A stretch of DNA of 64,000 nt from Pantoea vagans (GTDB taxonomy: Bacteria > Pseudomonadota > Gammaproteobacteria > Enterobacterales > Enterobacteriaceae). Position 1 is the first letter of the stretch, and the number at the start of each line of letters is the position of its first letter. The notes below the pieces were generated by a model. It made no database searches, had not been told where the DNA came from, and saw only the letters and a list, made by a program, of their open reading frames with translations. The stretch covers positions 496,001 to 560,000 of the forward strand of contig NZ_CP038853.1 in assembly GCF_004792415.1 (NCBI RefSeq), in the 5' to 3' direction. Positions 7,880 to 19,626 of the stretch are shown in pieces. The position numbers were made by a program, and so were the translations under genes.

Positions 7880-9325
7880 TCAATGTTGCGGCGCGTCGGC
7901 CACGTGCGGCGCGCGTCCAAACAGGTTGCCCACCAGAAATGCCAGCAGGCTTAAAAGCAGGGAGGGCACGATAGGGTGAAAACCCAGAATCTGCAGGTTA
8001 AGGCTTGCCATAAAAGCGTAGCAGCCTCCACCTGTTACCATGCCGGTGATGGCGCCTGCGGCATTGGCACGTTCCCAGTAGAGGCCCAGAACCAGCGGCC
8101 AGAGGAAAACCGCCTCCAGGCCGCCAAATGCCAGCAGGTTGAGCCAGATAATCATATCGGGCGGATTCCATGCCGCAATCAGCAGCAGGATACCCAGTGC
8201 GAAGGTAATGGTGCCAGATAGCAGTCGCAGCCGTGACTCATTTTCCAGCTGCTGCGGGGCGACACGCAGGTAGAGATCTTTAATCAGCGTGGCTGAAGCC
8301 TGTAACAGCTGGGCATTGATGGTCGACATAATTGCGGCCATCGGGGCTGCCAGAAACAGTCCGGCCGCTAACGGTGGCAGAACAGTGATCATCAGCGTCG
8401 GAATGACGCTATCCGGCACGGTCAGATTCGGCAGTACCGCGCGGCCCAGCGCACCGGCCAGATGCATGCCCAGCATCAACACCACCACGACAATGGTGCC
8501 CAGAATAATGGCCCGATGGACGGCCTTACTGTCTTTATAAGAGATACAACGCACCGCCGTATGCGGCAGGCCAATCACCCCAAAGCAGACCAGCACAACG
8601 AACGAACTGAGGAAGGTTGGCGTAATAATCTCGCCCGGCCCCTGTGGCGACAGCAGAGCCGGATCGATGTCATGCAGTTTCTGCACCGCCGTGCTCAGGC
8701 CACCTGCCTGATGAATCACTGCGAACAGCAGCAGAAAAGTGCCAATCAGCATCACAATGCCCTGCATGGCGTCATTGAGCACGCTGGCACGGAATCCACC
8801 GAAAGCGGTATAGAGCGCGATGGTGCCACCAAAAATCAGCAGGCCGGTGTCATACGGGATGCCAGCGGCGGTTTCGAGCAGCCGTGCACCACCGATAAAC
8901 TGCACCGTCATGGCACCGATAAAGGCAATCAGCAGACTCAGACTCGCCAGCCAGATCAGCAGCGGGCTCTGATAGCGGGCATAGAGCATATCATTCAGCG
9001 TTACCGCATTATGCTTGCGTGCCAGAATGGCAAACTTTTTCCCCAGCACACCCAGCGACAGCCAGACGGCGGGCACCTGCACCATCGCCAGCAATACCCA
9101 GCCCAGCCCATATTTGTAGGCGGCACCGGGACCCCCAATAAATGAGCTGGCGCTGATATAGGTGGTAGTGAGCGTCATCGCCAGTACGAATCCGCCCATG
9201 GAGCGGCTGCCAAGGAAATATTCAGTCAGGAAGCTGCCTTCACGCTTTTTACGGACGGCAAACACCGACAGCGCGGCAATCAGCACCAGATAAATCAGTA
9301 ACGGCAGGATAATTTCACTGTTCAC
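7880..9325 (-). CDS. panF: Sodium/pantothenate symporter
   Basis: The 481-residue inner-membrane carrier of the sodium:solute symporter family imports pantothenate, the coenzyme A precursor. It has about 13 hydrophobic segments and the family signature region ([15 protein letters not shown], and the cluster around [14 protein letters not shown]). The start is a GTG at 9325, overlapping the end of yhdT by 11 bases, so translation is likely coupled. Length matches E. coli PanF (483). Confidence 0.95.
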   Translation of the reverse strand: MNSEIILPLLIYLVLIAALSVFAVRKKREGSFLTEYFLGSRSMGGFVLAMTLTTTYISASSFIGGPGAAYKYGLGWVLLAMVQVPAVWLSLGVLGKKFAILARKHNAVTLNDMLYARYQSPLLIWLASLSLLIAFIGAMTVQFIGGARLLETAAGIPYDTGLLIFGGTIALYTAFGGFRASVLNDAMQGIVMLIGTFLLLFAVIHQAGGLSTAVQKLHDIDPALLSPQGPGEIITPTFLSSFVVLVCFGVIGLPHTAVRCISYKDSKAVHRAIILGTIVVVVLMLGMHLAGALGRAVLPNLTVPDSVIPTLMITVLPPLAAGLFLAAPMAAIMSTINAQLLQASATLIKDLYLRVAPQQLENESRLRLLSGTITFALGILLLIAAWNPPDMIIWLNLLAFGGLEAVFLWPLVLGLYWERANAAGAITGMVTGGGCYAFMASLNLQILGFHPIVPSLLLSLLAFLVGNLFGRAPHVADAPQH

Positions 9326-9557
9326 TTTGGTCCTCCAGCGGCATGTCGCGGAAAATCACCCGCACCATCATCCAGCACAGAAAAATGAACAACAGGGGAG
9401 CAAACAGGCAGGAGAGTTCAAACCAGCGCGGCAGGCCGGTAACACCGATTTCACTGCCACCCAGCCAGGCAGAGAGCCCCCAGGCAGCGAGCCAGAGCAG
9501 TGTGAGGTAAAGCGACCAGCGCGCCTCTTTATGTGCCTGTATAAAACGAGCATCCAT
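9315..9557 (-). CDS. yhdT: Small membrane protein of the DUF997 family
   Basis: The 80-residue protein has two predicted membrane helices (about 15-35 and 47-70) and no known function. It always travels with panF in enterobacteria and overlaps its start here, so it may be an accessory of the pantothenate carrier; that is inference. Only 73 bases separate it from accC, including the accC terminator, so its promoter must be short or read-through must occur. Confidence 0.88.
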   Translation of the reverse strand: MDARFIQAHKEARWSLYLTLLWLAAWGLSAWLGGSEIGVTGLPRWFELSCLFAPLLFIFLCWMMVRVIFRDMPLEDQSEQ

Positions 9558-9584
9558 GATTCAACCTTAACGCCAGCGGCAAAA

Positions 9585-9607
9585 GAAAAAGGCCGGATTA
9601 ACCGGCC
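9585..9607 (-). terminator. Intrinsic terminator after accC
   Basis: On the minus strand stem GGCCGG/CCGGCC with a short AT loop is followed by TTTTTC. It separates the accBC transcript from yhdT-panF-prmA. Confidence 0.85.
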
Positions 9608-9629
9608 TCAGACTGACTCAGCGTTGCGA

Positions 9630-10979
9630 TTATTTCTCGTGCAAGCCGAGTTTTTTCTCCAGATAGTGGATATTGGTTCCACCGTGCTGGAAGTTTTCGT
9701 CGGACATGATTTTCATCTGCAGTTCAACGTTGGTTTTGATACCGTCGATGATCAGTTCCGCCAGCGCATTTTTCATGCGAGCGATAGCCACGTCACGCGT
9801 TTCGCCATAGGTGATCAGCTTGCCGATCATGGAGTCGTAATAAGGCGGTACGGTGTAGCCTGAGTAAATATGCGACTCCCAGCGCACGCCAAAACCGCCT
9901 GGCGCATGGAAGCGGGTGATTTTACCCGGGCTTGGCAGGAAGGTGACTGGATCTTCAGCGTTGATACGGCACTCGACCGCATGTCCGCGAATGATCACAT
10001 CTTCCTGTTTAATTGACAGTGGCTGACCGGCAGCAATACGCAGCTGCTCTTTGATCAGGTCCACACCGGTGATCATCTCGGTTACCGGATGTTCTACCTG
10101 AATACGGGTGTTCATCTCAATGAAGTAGAACTCACCGTTTTCGTACAGGAACTCAAAGGTACCTGCGCCGCGATAGCCAATCTCAATACAGGCCTGAGAA
10201 CAGCGGTTACCGATAAAGCGACGCTGTTCTTCTGTGATGCCTGGGCCTGGCGCTTCTTCAACAACTTTCTGGTGACGACGCTGCATGGAACAGTCACGTT
10301 CGCCCAGATAGATCGCGTTGCCCTGACCGTCAGCCAGTACCTGAATCTCGATGTGGCGCGGATTCTCCAGATACTTCTCCATGTAAACCATGTCGTTGTT
10401 GAAAGCCGCTTTGGCTTCCGCTTTCGTCATGTTGATGGATTCTTCCAGATCTTTATCGCCGCGCACTACGCGCATACCACGACCGCCGCCGCCGCCAGAC
10501 GCTTTGATGATGACCGGATAACCGATGCGTTTGGCAAAGGCACGGTTTTTTTCCATATCATCCGTCAGCGAACCGTCAGAACCGGGTACGGTTGGGACGC
10601 CTGCTTTCTTCATCGCATTGATTGCAGAAACTTTGTCACCCATCAGGCGAATGGTGTCCGCTTTCGGGCCGATAAAGATAAAGCCGGAGCGCTCAACCTG
10701 CTCAGCAAAATCGGCATTCTCAGAGAGGAAGCCGTAGCCAGGGTGAATCGCCACCGCGCCGGTGATCTCTGCTGCAGAGATCAGCGCCGGGATGTTGAGG
10801 TAACTTTTGACTGACTGCGCCGGGCCGATGCAGACGGTTTCGTCTGCCAGCAGCACGTGCTTCAGGTCACGATCCGCGCTTGAGTGTACCGCAACAGTCT
10901 TGATGCCCAGTTCTTTACAGGCACGCAGAATGCGCAGCGCGATCTCACCACGGTTAGCAATAACAATTTTATCCAGCAT
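9630..10979 (-). CDS. accC: Acetyl-CoA carboxylase, biotin carboxylase subunit
   Basis: 449 residues, equal to E. coli AccC. It carboxylates biotin on AccB with ATP and bicarbonate, the first half-reaction of fatty-acid synthesis. The ATP-grasp glycine-rich loop [14 protein letters not shown] is near residue 159, the catalytic core [14 protein letters not shown] near 288, and the N-terminal biotin carboxylase fold starts [16 protein letters not shown]. It follows accB by 11 bases and is cotranscribed with it. Confidence 0.98.
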   Translation of the reverse strand: MLDKIVIANRGEIALRILRACKELGIKTVAVHSSADRDLKHVLLADETVCIGPAQSVKSYLNIPALISAAEITGAVAIHPGYGFLSENADFAEQVERSGFIFIGPKADTIRLMGDKVSAINAMKKAGVPTVPGSDGSLTDDMEKNRAFAKRIGYPVIIKASGGGGGRGMRVVRGDKDLEESINMTKAEAKAAFNNDMVYMEKYLENPRHIEIQVLADGQGNAIYLGERDCSMQRRHQKVVEEAPGPGITEEQRRFIGNRCSQACIEIGYRGAGTFEFLYENGEFYFIEMNTRIQVEHPVTEMITGVDLIKEQLRIAAGQPLSIKQEDVIIRGHAVECRINAEDPVTFLPSPGKITRFHAPGGFGVRWESHIYSGYTVPPYYDSMIGKLITYGETRDVAIARMKNALAELIIDGIKTNVELQMKIMSDENFQHGGTNIHYLEKKLGLHEK

Positions 10980-10990
10980 GATCTGCCCCG

Positions 10991-11452
10991 TTACTCGATG
11001 ATAACCAGTGGCTCGTCAAATTCGACCGGCTGACCGCTTTCAACCAGGATAGCTTTCACCACGCCTGATTTGTCAGCTTCGATCTGGTTCATCATTTTCA
11101 TAGCTTCGACGATGCACAGGGTATCGCCGGCATTCACTTTCTGGCCAACTTCCACAAAGGCTTTCGCATCCGGGCTCGGCGTACGGTAGAAGGTACCTAC
11201 CATTGGTGAACGCACGATGTGACCGCTGATTTCAGCTGGTGCCGCTTCGGCAACGGCTGCAACAGGGGCAACGGCTGTCGCCAGAGCAGGCTGTTGAACC
11301 GGCGCAGCGTAAGCCTGCTGCATTATCGGGTAACCCACGTTTGCAGGTGCACGACTGATGCGAACGGACTCTTCACCTTCAGAGATTTCCAGCTCAGAAA
11401 TGCCAGACTCTTCAACCAGTTCGATCAGTTTTTTAATTTTACGAATATCCAT
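10991..11452 (-). CDS. accB: Acetyl-CoA carboxylase, biotin carboxyl carrier protein
   Basis: The 153-residue protein carries biotin between AccC and the carboxyltransferase. The biotinylation motif [15 protein letters not shown] lies near residue 116-130, with the target lysine in AMKM. An Ala/Pro-rich flexible linker (about 45-75) joins the N-terminal segment to the biotinyl domain, which includes the protruding thumb region. AccB represses its own operon in E. coli through the N-terminal region, which is conserved here. It lies 25 bases after aroQ, so aroQ-accB-accC may be one transcript. Confidence 0.97.
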   Translation of the reverse strand: MDIRKIKKLIELVEESGISELEISEGEESVRISRAPANVGYPIMQQAYAAPVQQPALATAVAPVAAVAEAAPAEISGHIVRSPMVGTFYRTPSPDAKAFVEVGQKVNAGDTLCIVEAMKMMNQIEADKSGVVKAILVESGQPVEFDEPLVIIE

Positions 11453-11477
11453 GAGTGGGGTTCCGTACTCAGTTTGA

Positions 11478-11930
11478 TTAATTAGTTTGAGACAGGCGTT
11501 TTACTGCCGTTTGTAAAGCCCATGTGTAGCCGTCAGCGCCAAGCCCACAGATCACGCCAGCAGAAACATCAGAAAGATAGGAGTGATGACGGAAGGGCTC
11601 GCGGGCATGCACATTGGAGAGATGAACCTCGATAAACGGTATTTCTACCGCCAGCAGGGCATCACGCAGTGCGACACTGGTATGGGTAAACGCGGCAGGA
11701 TTAATGATGATGTAATCCACATTGCCTTTGGCCTCATGAATGCGATCAATCAGCTGAAATTCAGCATTGGTTTGCAGGTGGCTCAACTCCACATTCAACT
11801 GGTCTGCCTGACGCGTCAAATCATCAACGATCTGACTCAGCGTGGTATGACCATACTTCTCAGGTTCACGTGTTCCCAACAGATTCAGGTTGGGCCCGTT
11901 TAAAAGCAGAATATGTAATTTATGCGCCAT
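11478..11930 (-). CDS. aroQ: 3-dehydroquinate dehydratase, type II
   Basis: The 150-residue cytoplasmic enzyme converts 3-dehydroquinate to 3-dehydroshikimate in the shikimate pathway. Type II motifs are plain: [17 protein letters not shown] with the lid arginine and catalytic tyrosine, [16 protein letters not shown], and [19 protein letters not shown] with the catalytic histidine. The ATG at 11930 gives the family N-terminus [10 protein letters not shown]; the longer frame upstream is rejected. E. coli K-12 uses the unrelated type I enzyme AroD instead; aroQ next to accBC is common in Erwinia, Serratia and Yersinia relatives. Confidence 0.96.
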   Translation of the reverse strand: MAHKLHILLLNGPNLNLLGTREPEKYGHTTLSQIVDDLTRQADQLNVELSHLQTNAEFQLIDRIHEAKGNVDYIIINPAAFTHTSVALRDALLAVEIPFIEVHLSNVHAREPFRHHSYLSDVSAGVICGLGADGYTWALQTAVKRLSQTN

Positions 11931-12007
11931 CGTGCTGCCATCTCCCGCAATCATTGAGGCATCGCGTAAAATACCTTGCGAATCTTCATTTGTCACCTTT
12001 CAGGCTG

Positions 12008-12039
12008 AAAAAGAAGACCCGACGAGCAATAAAGCCGGG
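12008..12039 (-). terminator. Possible terminator of msrPQ
   Basis: On the minus strand a 6-bp stem CCCGGC/GTCGGG (one G-U pair) with a 10-nt loop is followed by TCTTCTTTTT. It would end the msrP-msrQ transcript upstream of aroQ. The stem is modest. Confidence 0.4.
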
Positions 12040-12100
12040 CATTATATCCGTTTCGTGTCATTTCGCAGCAAAATACTGGTCTTATCTGCGAAGATGATCG

Positions 12101-12126
12101 GATGTGGCCTGCGGGCCACATCTTTT
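12101..12126 (+). other. Strong hairpin downstream of msrQ
   Basis: A perfect 9-bp stem GATGTGGCC/GGCCACATC with loop TGCG. The T-run (TTTT) follows it only on the plus strand, where no gene ends. On the minus strand it is the first structure after msrQ and may protect the 3' end of that mRNA. Role unknown. Confidence 0.45.
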
Positions 12127-12162
12127 ATCAGAAAACAGCAGAGGAAAACAACGGGTGAAGTG

Positions 12163-12768
12163 CTAGCGGGGCCACCATTTGAGAAATTTTTTGTAACGCC
12201 AGGCTAACAACAATGCAGCAAGGAGGGCATAGATAAGTGGCTGCGGGGACACGGTTTTTACCGACCAGATATAGTGAATTGGCACCAGAATCGCCACAAG
12301 ATAGACCGCGTTGTGTAGGGTTTGCCAGCGTTTACCGAGCCTGCGCTGAGCGCGCTGAAACGACGTTACCGCCAGGGCCAGTAATATCAGCCAGCTGATA
12401 ATTCCCAGTGTCAGATAGGGCCGGGAGATGAGTTCGCTGCCCAGCAGACGCAGATTATCCACGCCCAATTCCAGCAGGTAGTAGCTCAGCAGGTGGAGAG
12501 AGGCCCAGACAAACGTCCAGACGCCGAGCAGGCGCCGGGTGCGGATTAACAACGGCTGCCTGCCGTAGCGTGCCAGTGGTGAAACCAGCAGCGTACCCAG
12601 CAGCAGCTTCAGCGCCATGCGGCCGGTAAAATGTTGAATATCTTTTGCCGGGTCCGCACTCAGGCCACCCTGAATCGCGGCAAGCACCAGATAGACCAGC
12701 GGCAACAGGGCTGCCAGGTGCAGGATCACCTTGAGCCACATGATCTGTTTTATCGACAGGCGCACCAC
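12163..12768 (-). CDS. msrQ: Heme-binding membrane subunit of the MsrPQ methionine sulfoxide reductase
   Basis: The 201-residue inner-membrane cytochrome passes electrons from the respiratory chain or flavin reductase to periplasmic MsrP. About six hydrophobic helices carry the conserved histidines of the ferric-reductase-like fold ([49 protein letters not shown]). Two GTG codons in a row (12768, 12765) can start it: the first abuts the msrP stop codon and is better spaced from GGGAG, the second gives the E. coli-like MRLS. It is cotranscribed with msrP. Confidence 0.94.
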   Translation of the reverse strand: MVRLSIKQIMWLKVILHLAALLPLVYLVLAAIQGGLSADPAKDIQHFTGRMALKLLLGTLLVSPLARYGRQPLLIRTRRLLGVWTFVWASLHLLSYYLLELGVDNLRLLGSELISRPYLTLGIISWLILLALAVTSFQRAQRRLGKRWQTLHNAVYLVAILVPIHYIWSVKTVSPQPLIYALLAALLLAWRYKKFLKWWPR

Positions 12769-13773
12769 CTAATAATTCTCCCGTAAATCCATGCCGCGGT
12801 AGAGCGACGCCACCTGTTCGGCATAGCCGTTAAACAGCAGCGTTGGCTGACGTTCGACCTTCAGACTGCCGCCTGGGCCAATAAACCGCTCTGTCGCCTG
12901 TGACCAGCGTGGATGATTAACGTGGGGATTCACATTGGCATAAAAACCATACTCGTCGGCGGCAATCTGGTTCCAGGTGGTCGGCGGCTGTTTGTCGGTC
13001 AGCGTGATTTTGACGATCGACTTAATGCCTTTAAAGCCATATTTCCACGGCACCGTCAGACGAATCGGCGCGCCATTCTGCGGCGGCAGCGCTTTGCCAT
13101 AGACACCGGTGGTCAGTATCGTCAGCGGATGCATTGCTTCATCCAGACGCAAACCTTCGACATAGGGATAATTGAGGCCACCGCCGATAAAGCGATCCTT
13201 CTGGCCCGGCATCTGCTCAGGGTCGTAGAGCGTCTGAAAGGCAACAAAGCGCGCTTTGCTGGTGGGTTCTGCCAGCGAGAGAAGTTTATTCAGCTCAAAG
13301 CCTACCCAGGGCACCACCATCGACCAGGCCTCTACGCAGCGCATGCGATAGATTCGCTGCTCCATAGCAAAGCGTTTGAAGATGTCATCCATATCCAGGG
13401 TTACGGGCTTCGCCACTTCGCCATCAATGGTCAGTTTCCAGGGCTCTGTTTTCAGTGTTCCGGCATTGGCAGCCGGATCGGCCTTATCCAGCCCGAACTC
13501 GTAGAAATTGTTGTAGCCAGAAACTTTATCCGCAGGCGTCAGCGTCAGATCGGCTTGATATTGCGCCGGTTTGGTGAAGTCGAGCGGCCGGCCTGCTGGG
13601 GCAGGTGGGCGATCGTTGCCTTTGAACCAGCTGAGGATATCGGCATTTGCCACGCCCGGCATACCCATCGCCGCAGCGCTCAGTCCCAGCGTTTTCAGCA
13701 CCTGGCGGCGCTTCATATTAAATATGCTTTCCGGCGTTACGTCGGCTTCGGTCAGACAGGGTATGCGTTTCAT
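12769..13773 (-). CDS. msrP: Periplasmic protein-methionine-sulfoxide reductase, molybdopterin subunit
   Basis: The 334-residue precursor repairs oxidised methionine in periplasmic proteins. A Tat signal is visible ([18 protein letters not shown], about residues 20-37, cleavage after ANA), as needed for export with the molybdenum cofactor. The Mo-ligand cysteine lies in [11 protein letters not shown], followed by the sulfite-oxidase-type fold and the conserved [20 protein letters not shown]. In E. coli msrPQ is elsewhere on the chromosome and is induced by hypochlorite; here it sits between aroQ and csrD, divergent from csrD. Confidence 0.96.
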   Translation of the reverse strand: MKRIPCLTEADVTPESIFNMKRRQVLKTLGLSAAAMGMPGVANADILSWFKGNDRPPAPAGRPLDFTKPAQYQADLTLTPADKVSGYNNFYEFGLDKADPAANAGTLKTEPWKLTIDGEVAKPVTLDMDDIFKRFAMEQRIYRMRCVEAWSMVVPWVGFELNKLLSLAEPTSKARFVAFQTLYDPEQMPGQKDRFIGGGLNYPYVEGLRLDEAMHPLTILTTGVYGKALPPQNGAPIRLTVPWKYGFKGIKSIVKITLTDKQPPTTWNQIAADEYGFYANVNPHVNHPRWSQATERFIGPGGSLKVERQPTLLFNGYAEQVASLYRGMDLRENY

Positions 13774-14057
13774 GGGGCTTCTCCAGACAGGATGTCATCA
13801 ACCAGCATGATGACTATCGCTGATATCAGCCAGTTTCGCCCTGAAAATGTGAAATTTCCTGGCTGGCCTGCGCGATGAGAATGCGCTGAAAAGTGTTGGG
13901 ATCAACATCAGCAGTCCTGTCCCGACGATATACTTCGGCTTCATGCGACTCGGCGCTGTCGGCAGCGGCAAATTATGCTATTTTGCTCGCGTTCTCGTCA
14001 GGCTGACGGTACAAGGTGGGGTGATCCGGTTATCACCGCAGCAATACAGGCACAGGG

Positions 14058-16007
14058 ATGCGATTAACCACAAAATTATCTGCGTTTATTACCTTTTTAA
14101 GCCTGCTGGCGATGTCATTGATGCTGGCAGGCTGCGCATTCAGTGTTTTCTGGTTCAGTCATCAGCGGGTTGAACATCGGGCACAGGTGCTGGCGACTGA
14201 GGTCGATCAGGCGATGTTCTCCGAGACGCCAGAACAGCTTCATAACTGGCTTACGCGCATGATGCCCATAATGAATGCCGAGCAGATTTCCCTTCATAAC
14301 GGCAGGCAGACTTTCCTCACACTCTCCCGACACGAAAACCAGATGCTGGAAGACGAACCCAATCGTTTTATCCAGGTAGATGTGCCTTTGATGCATCAGA
14401 CCGGCTTACAGCTGCGTGTTGTGACCCTTGATCCTGCCAAAACCTGGCTGCGCTCCATCACCGGCACCTCTACGCTAGGCATTCTGTTTACGGTCATGCT
14501 GGTGATGAGTCTGCTGTTGTTGATGATGCACCGCTGGCTAAGTCGTCAGTGGCGTGGCATGGAGCATCTTGAAGTACGGGCAGAGGCGATTATCAACGGC
14601 GAACGCGGGGTCGTGCCGAAACGGGGTGTGGATGAGTGGCCACCCAGGGCGAGTCGCGCGATGGATGTACTGCTGGCGGATCTTCAGGAAGCGGGCGAAC
14701 AGCGTCTGCGTATCGACACGCTGATCCGCACCTTTGCCGCGCAGGATGGACGCACTGGCCTTAACAACCGGCTGTTCTTTGATAATCAGCTCGCGACCCT
14801 GCTGGAAGATCAGGAAGCGGTCGGCACCCACGGTGTGGTGATGATGGTGCGCCTGCCCGATCTTGACGCGCTGAAAGATTCACTGGAGCCGGCGCTGGTT
14901 GAGGAGTACCTGTTTAATTTCGTCAACATGCTCTCTACCTTTGTGCTGCGCTATCCCGGCGCTTTGCTGGCACGCTATTTTCGCAGTGATTTTGCTGTAT
15001 TACTGCCGCATCGCAGTCTTAAAGAGGCAAACAGTATCGCCGATCAGCTAATCAATGCTGTTGATTCTCTGCCGCCGATGCGCCTGGTCAATCGCGATGA
15101 TCTGATCCACATCGGCATCACCGCCTGGCACAGCGGCCAGACCGTCCTGCAGGTAATAGAAAATGCCGAAATGGCCACGCGACGTGCAGCACTGCTGGGG
15201 GGGAATAACTGGACTAATGGCGAAGGAAATCCTCAGGACGCCGGGCGGGGTAGCGTGCGCTGGCGAACCCTGCTGGAGAACACGCTCAGTCGCGGCGGTC
15301 CGCGGCTGTACCATAAACCCACCGTGAATACCGAAGGCAAGGTACAGCATCGGGTCATGCTGACCCGCATCTTCGATGGTGATAAAGAGGTGCTGGCCGC
15401 AGAATATATGCCCCTGGTGCAGCAGCTTGGTATGGCTGATGGCTGGGATCGTCAGCTGGTGACGCGTATCGCGGCACTTTCTGAACTCTGGCCGGAAGAG
15501 ACGCTGGTGATGCCGGTGACGATAACCTCGCTCCTGCAACGTTCATTTGTCCTCTGGCTGCAGAATATGCTGCTGCAGTGCCCCAAATCGCAAAGAAAAC
15601 GATTTTTATTTGAACTTGCCGAGGCAGATGTCTGTCAACACATCGACCATTTAACGCCAGTATTCCGTGCACTTAAGGCTTTTGGCTGTCGGGTAGCGGT
15701 AAATCAGGCGGGTTTAACCGTCGTCAGCAGCGCCTATATACGACAGCTGCCGCTGGAACTGATCAAGCTTGATGCGGGTCTGGTGCGCAACATTGAACGG
15801 CGGACCGCCAATCAGCTGTTTGTACAGAGTCTGCTGGAGGTCTGTAAGTCCACGGGTATTCAGGTGTTTGCTACCGGTGTCCGCACCAAAGCGGAGTGGC
15901 AGACATTAGTGGCGCTGGGTGTGGCAGGCGGGCAGGGCGACTTTTTTGCCCCTTCGCTTCCGGTTAACAGTAACGTGAAGAAGTATTCCCAACGTTACCG
16001 TATTTAA
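14058..16007 (+). CDS. csrD: Regulator of CsrB/CsrC RNA decay
   Basis: The 649-residue membrane protein targets the small RNAs CsrB and CsrC for RNase E cleavage. Two membrane helices (about 10-32 and 140-160) flank a periplasmic domain, followed by a HAMP-like segment, a degenerate GGDEF domain (RSDF in place of GGDEF, in ARYFRSDFAVLLP) and a degenerate EAL domain (RVM in place of EAL, in HRVMLTR). Loss of both catalytic motifs fits CsrD, which neither makes nor degrades cyclic di-GMP. It lies upstream of mreB, as in E. coli. Confidence 0.95.
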   Translation: MRLTTKLSAFITFLSLLAMSLMLAGCAFSVFWFSHQRVEHRAQVLATEVDQAMFSETPEQLHNWLTRMMPIMNAEQISLHNGRQTFLTLSRHENQMLEDEPNRFIQVDVPLMHQTGLQLRVVTLDPAKTWLRSITGTSTLGILFTVMLVMSLLLLMMHRWLSRQWRGMEHLEVRAEAIINGERGVVPKRGVDEWPPRASRAMDVLLADLQEAGEQRLRIDTLIRTFAAQDGRTGLNNRLFFDNQLATLLEDQEAVGTHGVVMMVRLPDLDALKDSLEPALVEEYLFNFVNMLSTFVLRYPGALLARYFRSDFAVLLPHRSLKEANSIADQLINAVDSLPPMRLVNRDDLIHIGITAWHSGQTVLQVIENAEMATRRAALLGGNNWTNGEGNPQDAGRGSVRWRTLLENTLSRGGPRLYHKPTVNTEGKVQHRVMLTRIFDGDKEVLAAEYMPLVQQLGMADGWDRQLVTRIAALSELWPEETLVMPVTITSLLQRSFVLWLQNMLLQCPKSQRKRFLFELAEADVCQHIDHLTPVFRALKAFGCRVAVNQAGLTVVSSAYIRQLPLELIKLDAGLVRNIERRTANQLFVQSLLEVCKSTGIQVFATGVRTKAEWQTLVALGVAGGQGDFFAPSLPVNSNVKKYSQRYRI

Positions 16008-17362
<1,355 letters not shown>

Positions 17363-17510
17363 TTGCCTCAACCGGCTGAGAACGCAATGATCATGCGAGG
17401 GAGTGGCATGTGAACCGGCGAAATCTGTGCCGGTACAGTGCGTTCAGCCCAGGGAAGCACGGTATTTTGCCGTCGCTTCCTCTCCTGTTGTCGAGGATCA
17501 CGCAGATTAT

Positions 17511-18539
17511 ATGAAGCCGATTTTTAGCAGGGGTCCTTCCCTGCAGTTGCGTCTTTTCCTGGCGGTCATTGTGGCAATTGCCATTATCATTGCCGACAGC
17601 CGTGTGAGCTCTTTCACCCAAATACGCAACTATCTGGATACGTCGGTCAGTCCGTTTTACTTCCTGGCTAATGGGCCACGTCAGCTGCTGGATGGCGTGT
17701 CGGAGTCGCTGGCGTCGCGTCAGCAGCTGGAGCAGGAAAATAAAGCGTTACGTCGTGAGCTCTTCCTGAAAAACAGTAACCTGCTAATGCTGGGGCAATA
17801 TAAGCAGGAAAACGCACGCCTGCGTGAACTGCTGGGTTCACCGCTGCGTCAGGATGAGCAAAAGATGGTGACGCAGGTGATCTCCACCGGCACCGATCCT
17901 TACACCGACCAGGTGGTGATCGACAAAGGCAGCGTTAACGGTGTCTATGAAGGTCAGCCGGTCATCAGTGATAAAGGCGTGGTCGGTCAGGTTATCGCCG
18001 TCGGACAGCTCACCAGCCGTGTTCTGCTGATCTGCGATGCGTCACATGCGCTGCCTATTCAGGTGCTGCGTAATGACATTCGTGTGATTGCCGCGGGTAA
18101 CGGCTGTACTGAAGATCTCCAGCTTGAGCATCTGCCGGGTAATACGGACATTCGGGTCGGCGATGTGCTGGTGACGTCAGGTATCGGGGGGCGTTTCCCT
18201 GAGGGTTATCCGGTGGGCGTGGTCTCCTCTGTAAAAGTGGATACTCAGCGCGCTTACACGGTGATTCAGGCGCATCCGACCGCGGGTCTGCAGCGTCTGC
18301 GTTATCTGCTGCTGCTGTGGGGCGCAGATCGTAATGGCGATATGCCGCTGCCGCAGGATGAGGTTCATCGCGTTGCGAATGAGCGTCTGATGCAGATGAT
18401 GCCGCAGGTTTTACCGCCTGCGGGTGAAATGGGTCCGCCTGCACCCACCGCACAGATGGGGCCGCCTGCTCCATCAACAGGCAGCAGTAGCAGTAGCGGA
18501 CAGAGCAACTCCTCGCGTTCACGCGGGGGGCAGCCTTGA
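17511..18539 (+). CDS. mreC: Rod-shape-determining protein MreC
   Basis: The 342-residue protein has a short cytoplasmic N-terminus, one membrane helix (about 17-33), a periplasmic coiled coil (about 68-110, rich in Leu, Glu and Gln) and the two beta-barrel domains that bind penicillin-binding proteins. The start ATG at 17511 gives the conserved [15 protein letters not shown]; a longer frame upstream is rejected. The C-terminal tail is low-complexity (Pro, Gly, then a serine-rich run) and shorter than in E. coli (367 residues). It overlaps mreD by four bases. Confidence 0.97.
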   Translation: MKPIFSRGPSLQLRLFLAVIVAIAIIIADSRVSSFTQIRNYLDTSVSPFYFLANGPRQLLDGVSESLASRQQLEQENKALRRELFLKNSNLLMLGQYKQENARLRELLGSPLRQDEQKMVTQVISTGTDPYTDQVVIDKGSVNGVYEGQPVISDKGVVGQVIAVGQLTSRVLLICDASHALPIQVLRNDIRVIAAGNGCTEDLQLEHLPGNTDIRVGDVLVTSGIGGRFPEGYPVGVVSSVKVDTQRAYTVIQAHPTAGLQRLRYLLLLWGADRNGDMPLPQDEVHRVANERLMQMMPQVLPPAGEMGPPAPTAQMGPPAPSTGSSSSSGQSNSSRSRGGQP

Positions 18540-19024
18540 GTCGATATCGCAGCCAGGGACGTTGGGTCATCTGGCTCTCTTTCCTGGTCGCGTTAGTCCT
18601 GCAGATCATGCCATGGCCGGATGAAATTTATATGTTCCGGCCTTCATGGCTGCTCCTCATCCTTATCTACTGGGTTCTCGCACTGCCGCATCGGGTCAAC
18701 GTCGGCAGCGGATTTATGCTGGGTGCTATCATGGATCTGATTGCCGGATCCACGCTGGGCGTACGTGCGCTGGCACTCAGTATCATCGCCTACCTGATAG
18801 CCTTTAAGTTCCAGTTATTCCGCAACTTAGCGTTGTGGCAGCAAGCGTTAATGGTTATGGTGCTGTCACTGGCGATGGATGTGATTGTCTTCTGGGCTGA
18901 ATTCCTGGTAATCAACGTTTCATTCCGACCTGAAATTTTCTGGAGCAGTGTCGTCGACGGTATTCTCTGGCCCTGGCTATTCTTACTTATGAGAAAAATT
19001 CGTCGTCAGTTCGCTGTTCAATAA
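18536..19024 (+). CDS. mreD: Rod-shape-determining membrane protein MreD
   Basis: 162 residues, as in E. coli, with about five or six membrane helices and few other features. It bridges the rod complex in the inner membrane. The start is a TTG at 18536 that overlaps the mreC TGA stop codon (TTGA), so it is read by coupled re-initiation. The conserved start region is [19 protein letters not shown]. Confidence 0.95.
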   Translation: MSRYRSQGRWVIWLSFLVALVLQIMPWPDEIYMFRPSWLLLILIYWVLALPHRVNVGSGFMLGAIMDLIAGSTLGVRALALSIIAYLIAFKFQLFRNLALWQQALMVMVLSLAMDVIVFWAEFLVINVSFRPEIFWSSVVDGILWPWLFLLMRKIRRQFAVQ

Positions 19025-19032
19025 GGAAATTT

Positions 19033-19626
19033 ATGGTAACCCTCTATCTTGCTTCCGGTTCACCGCGTCGTCGTGAGCTGTTAACTCAACTTGGCCTGAC
19101 ATTTGAGCGCATCGTGACTGACGTTGAAGAACAGCGTCAGCCGAATGAAGCGGCGGAGAGCTATGTCCGCCGGCTGGCTAATGACAAAGCGCAGGCGGGC
19201 GTAAAACTGGCCGCGCAGGATCTGCCGGTGCTGGGCGCAGATACGATTGTCGTGCTGAATGGTGATGTGCTGGAAAAACCGCGCGATGCCGCCGATGCCC
19301 ACGCGATGCTGCGTAAACTCTCTGGCCATACGCATCAGGTCATGACGGCAGTGGCGCTGGCCGACAGCCAGCAGGCGCTGGATTGCATCGTGACGACTGA
19401 TGTGACATTCCGCACCTTAACGGAGAGCGACATCGACGACTATATCGCGACCGGTGAGCCAATGGATAAAGCGGGTGCATACGGCATTCAGGGCAGGGGA
19501 GGAAACTTTGTCCGCAAAATTAATGGAAGTTACCATGCAGTGGTCGGATTACCGTTGGTTGAGACAGCGGAGCTGCTCAGCCATTTCCAGTCACTGCGTG
19601 CCGTAAGGGGTCATCATGACGGCTGA
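19033..19626 (+). CDS. yhdE: Nucleoside triphosphate pyrophosphatase, Maf family (dTTP/UTP type)
   Basis: 197 residues, equal to E. coli YhdE. Maf proteins hydrolyse non-canonical and some canonical nucleotides to monophosphates; the YhdE branch prefers dTTP and UTP. The N-terminal motif [11 protein letters not shown], the catalytic [11 protein letters not shown] and the C-terminal [12 protein letters not shown] are in place. It begins eight bases after mreD and overlaps rng by 11 bases, continuing the mre operon. Family members also affect septum formation when overproduced. Confidence 0.95.
   Translation: MVTLYLASGSPRRRELLTQLGLTFERIVTDVEEQRQPNEAAESYVRRLANDKAQAGVKLAAQDLPVLGADTIVVLNGDVLEKPRDAADAHAMLRKLSGHTHQVMTAVALADSQQALDCIVTTDVTFRTLTESDIDDYIATGEPMDKAGAYGIQGRGGNFVRKINGSYHAVVGLPLVETAELLSHFQSLRAVRGHHDG

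Noticed and set aside
10089..10814. 241-codon plus-strand frame
   Set aside because: Lies wholly antisense to accC, a conserved gene; composition is that of a reverse-strand shadow.
11870..12207. Plus-strand frames of 75 and 105 codons between aroQ and msrQ
   Set aside because: They run through regulatory DNA and antisense into aroQ and msrQ, and lack ribosome sites or a recognisable domain.
14058..16007. csrD as an active diguanylate cyclase or phosphodiesterase
   Set aside because: Both catalytic motifs are replaced (RSDF and RVM), as in E. coli CsrD, so no cyclic di-GMP turnover is expected.
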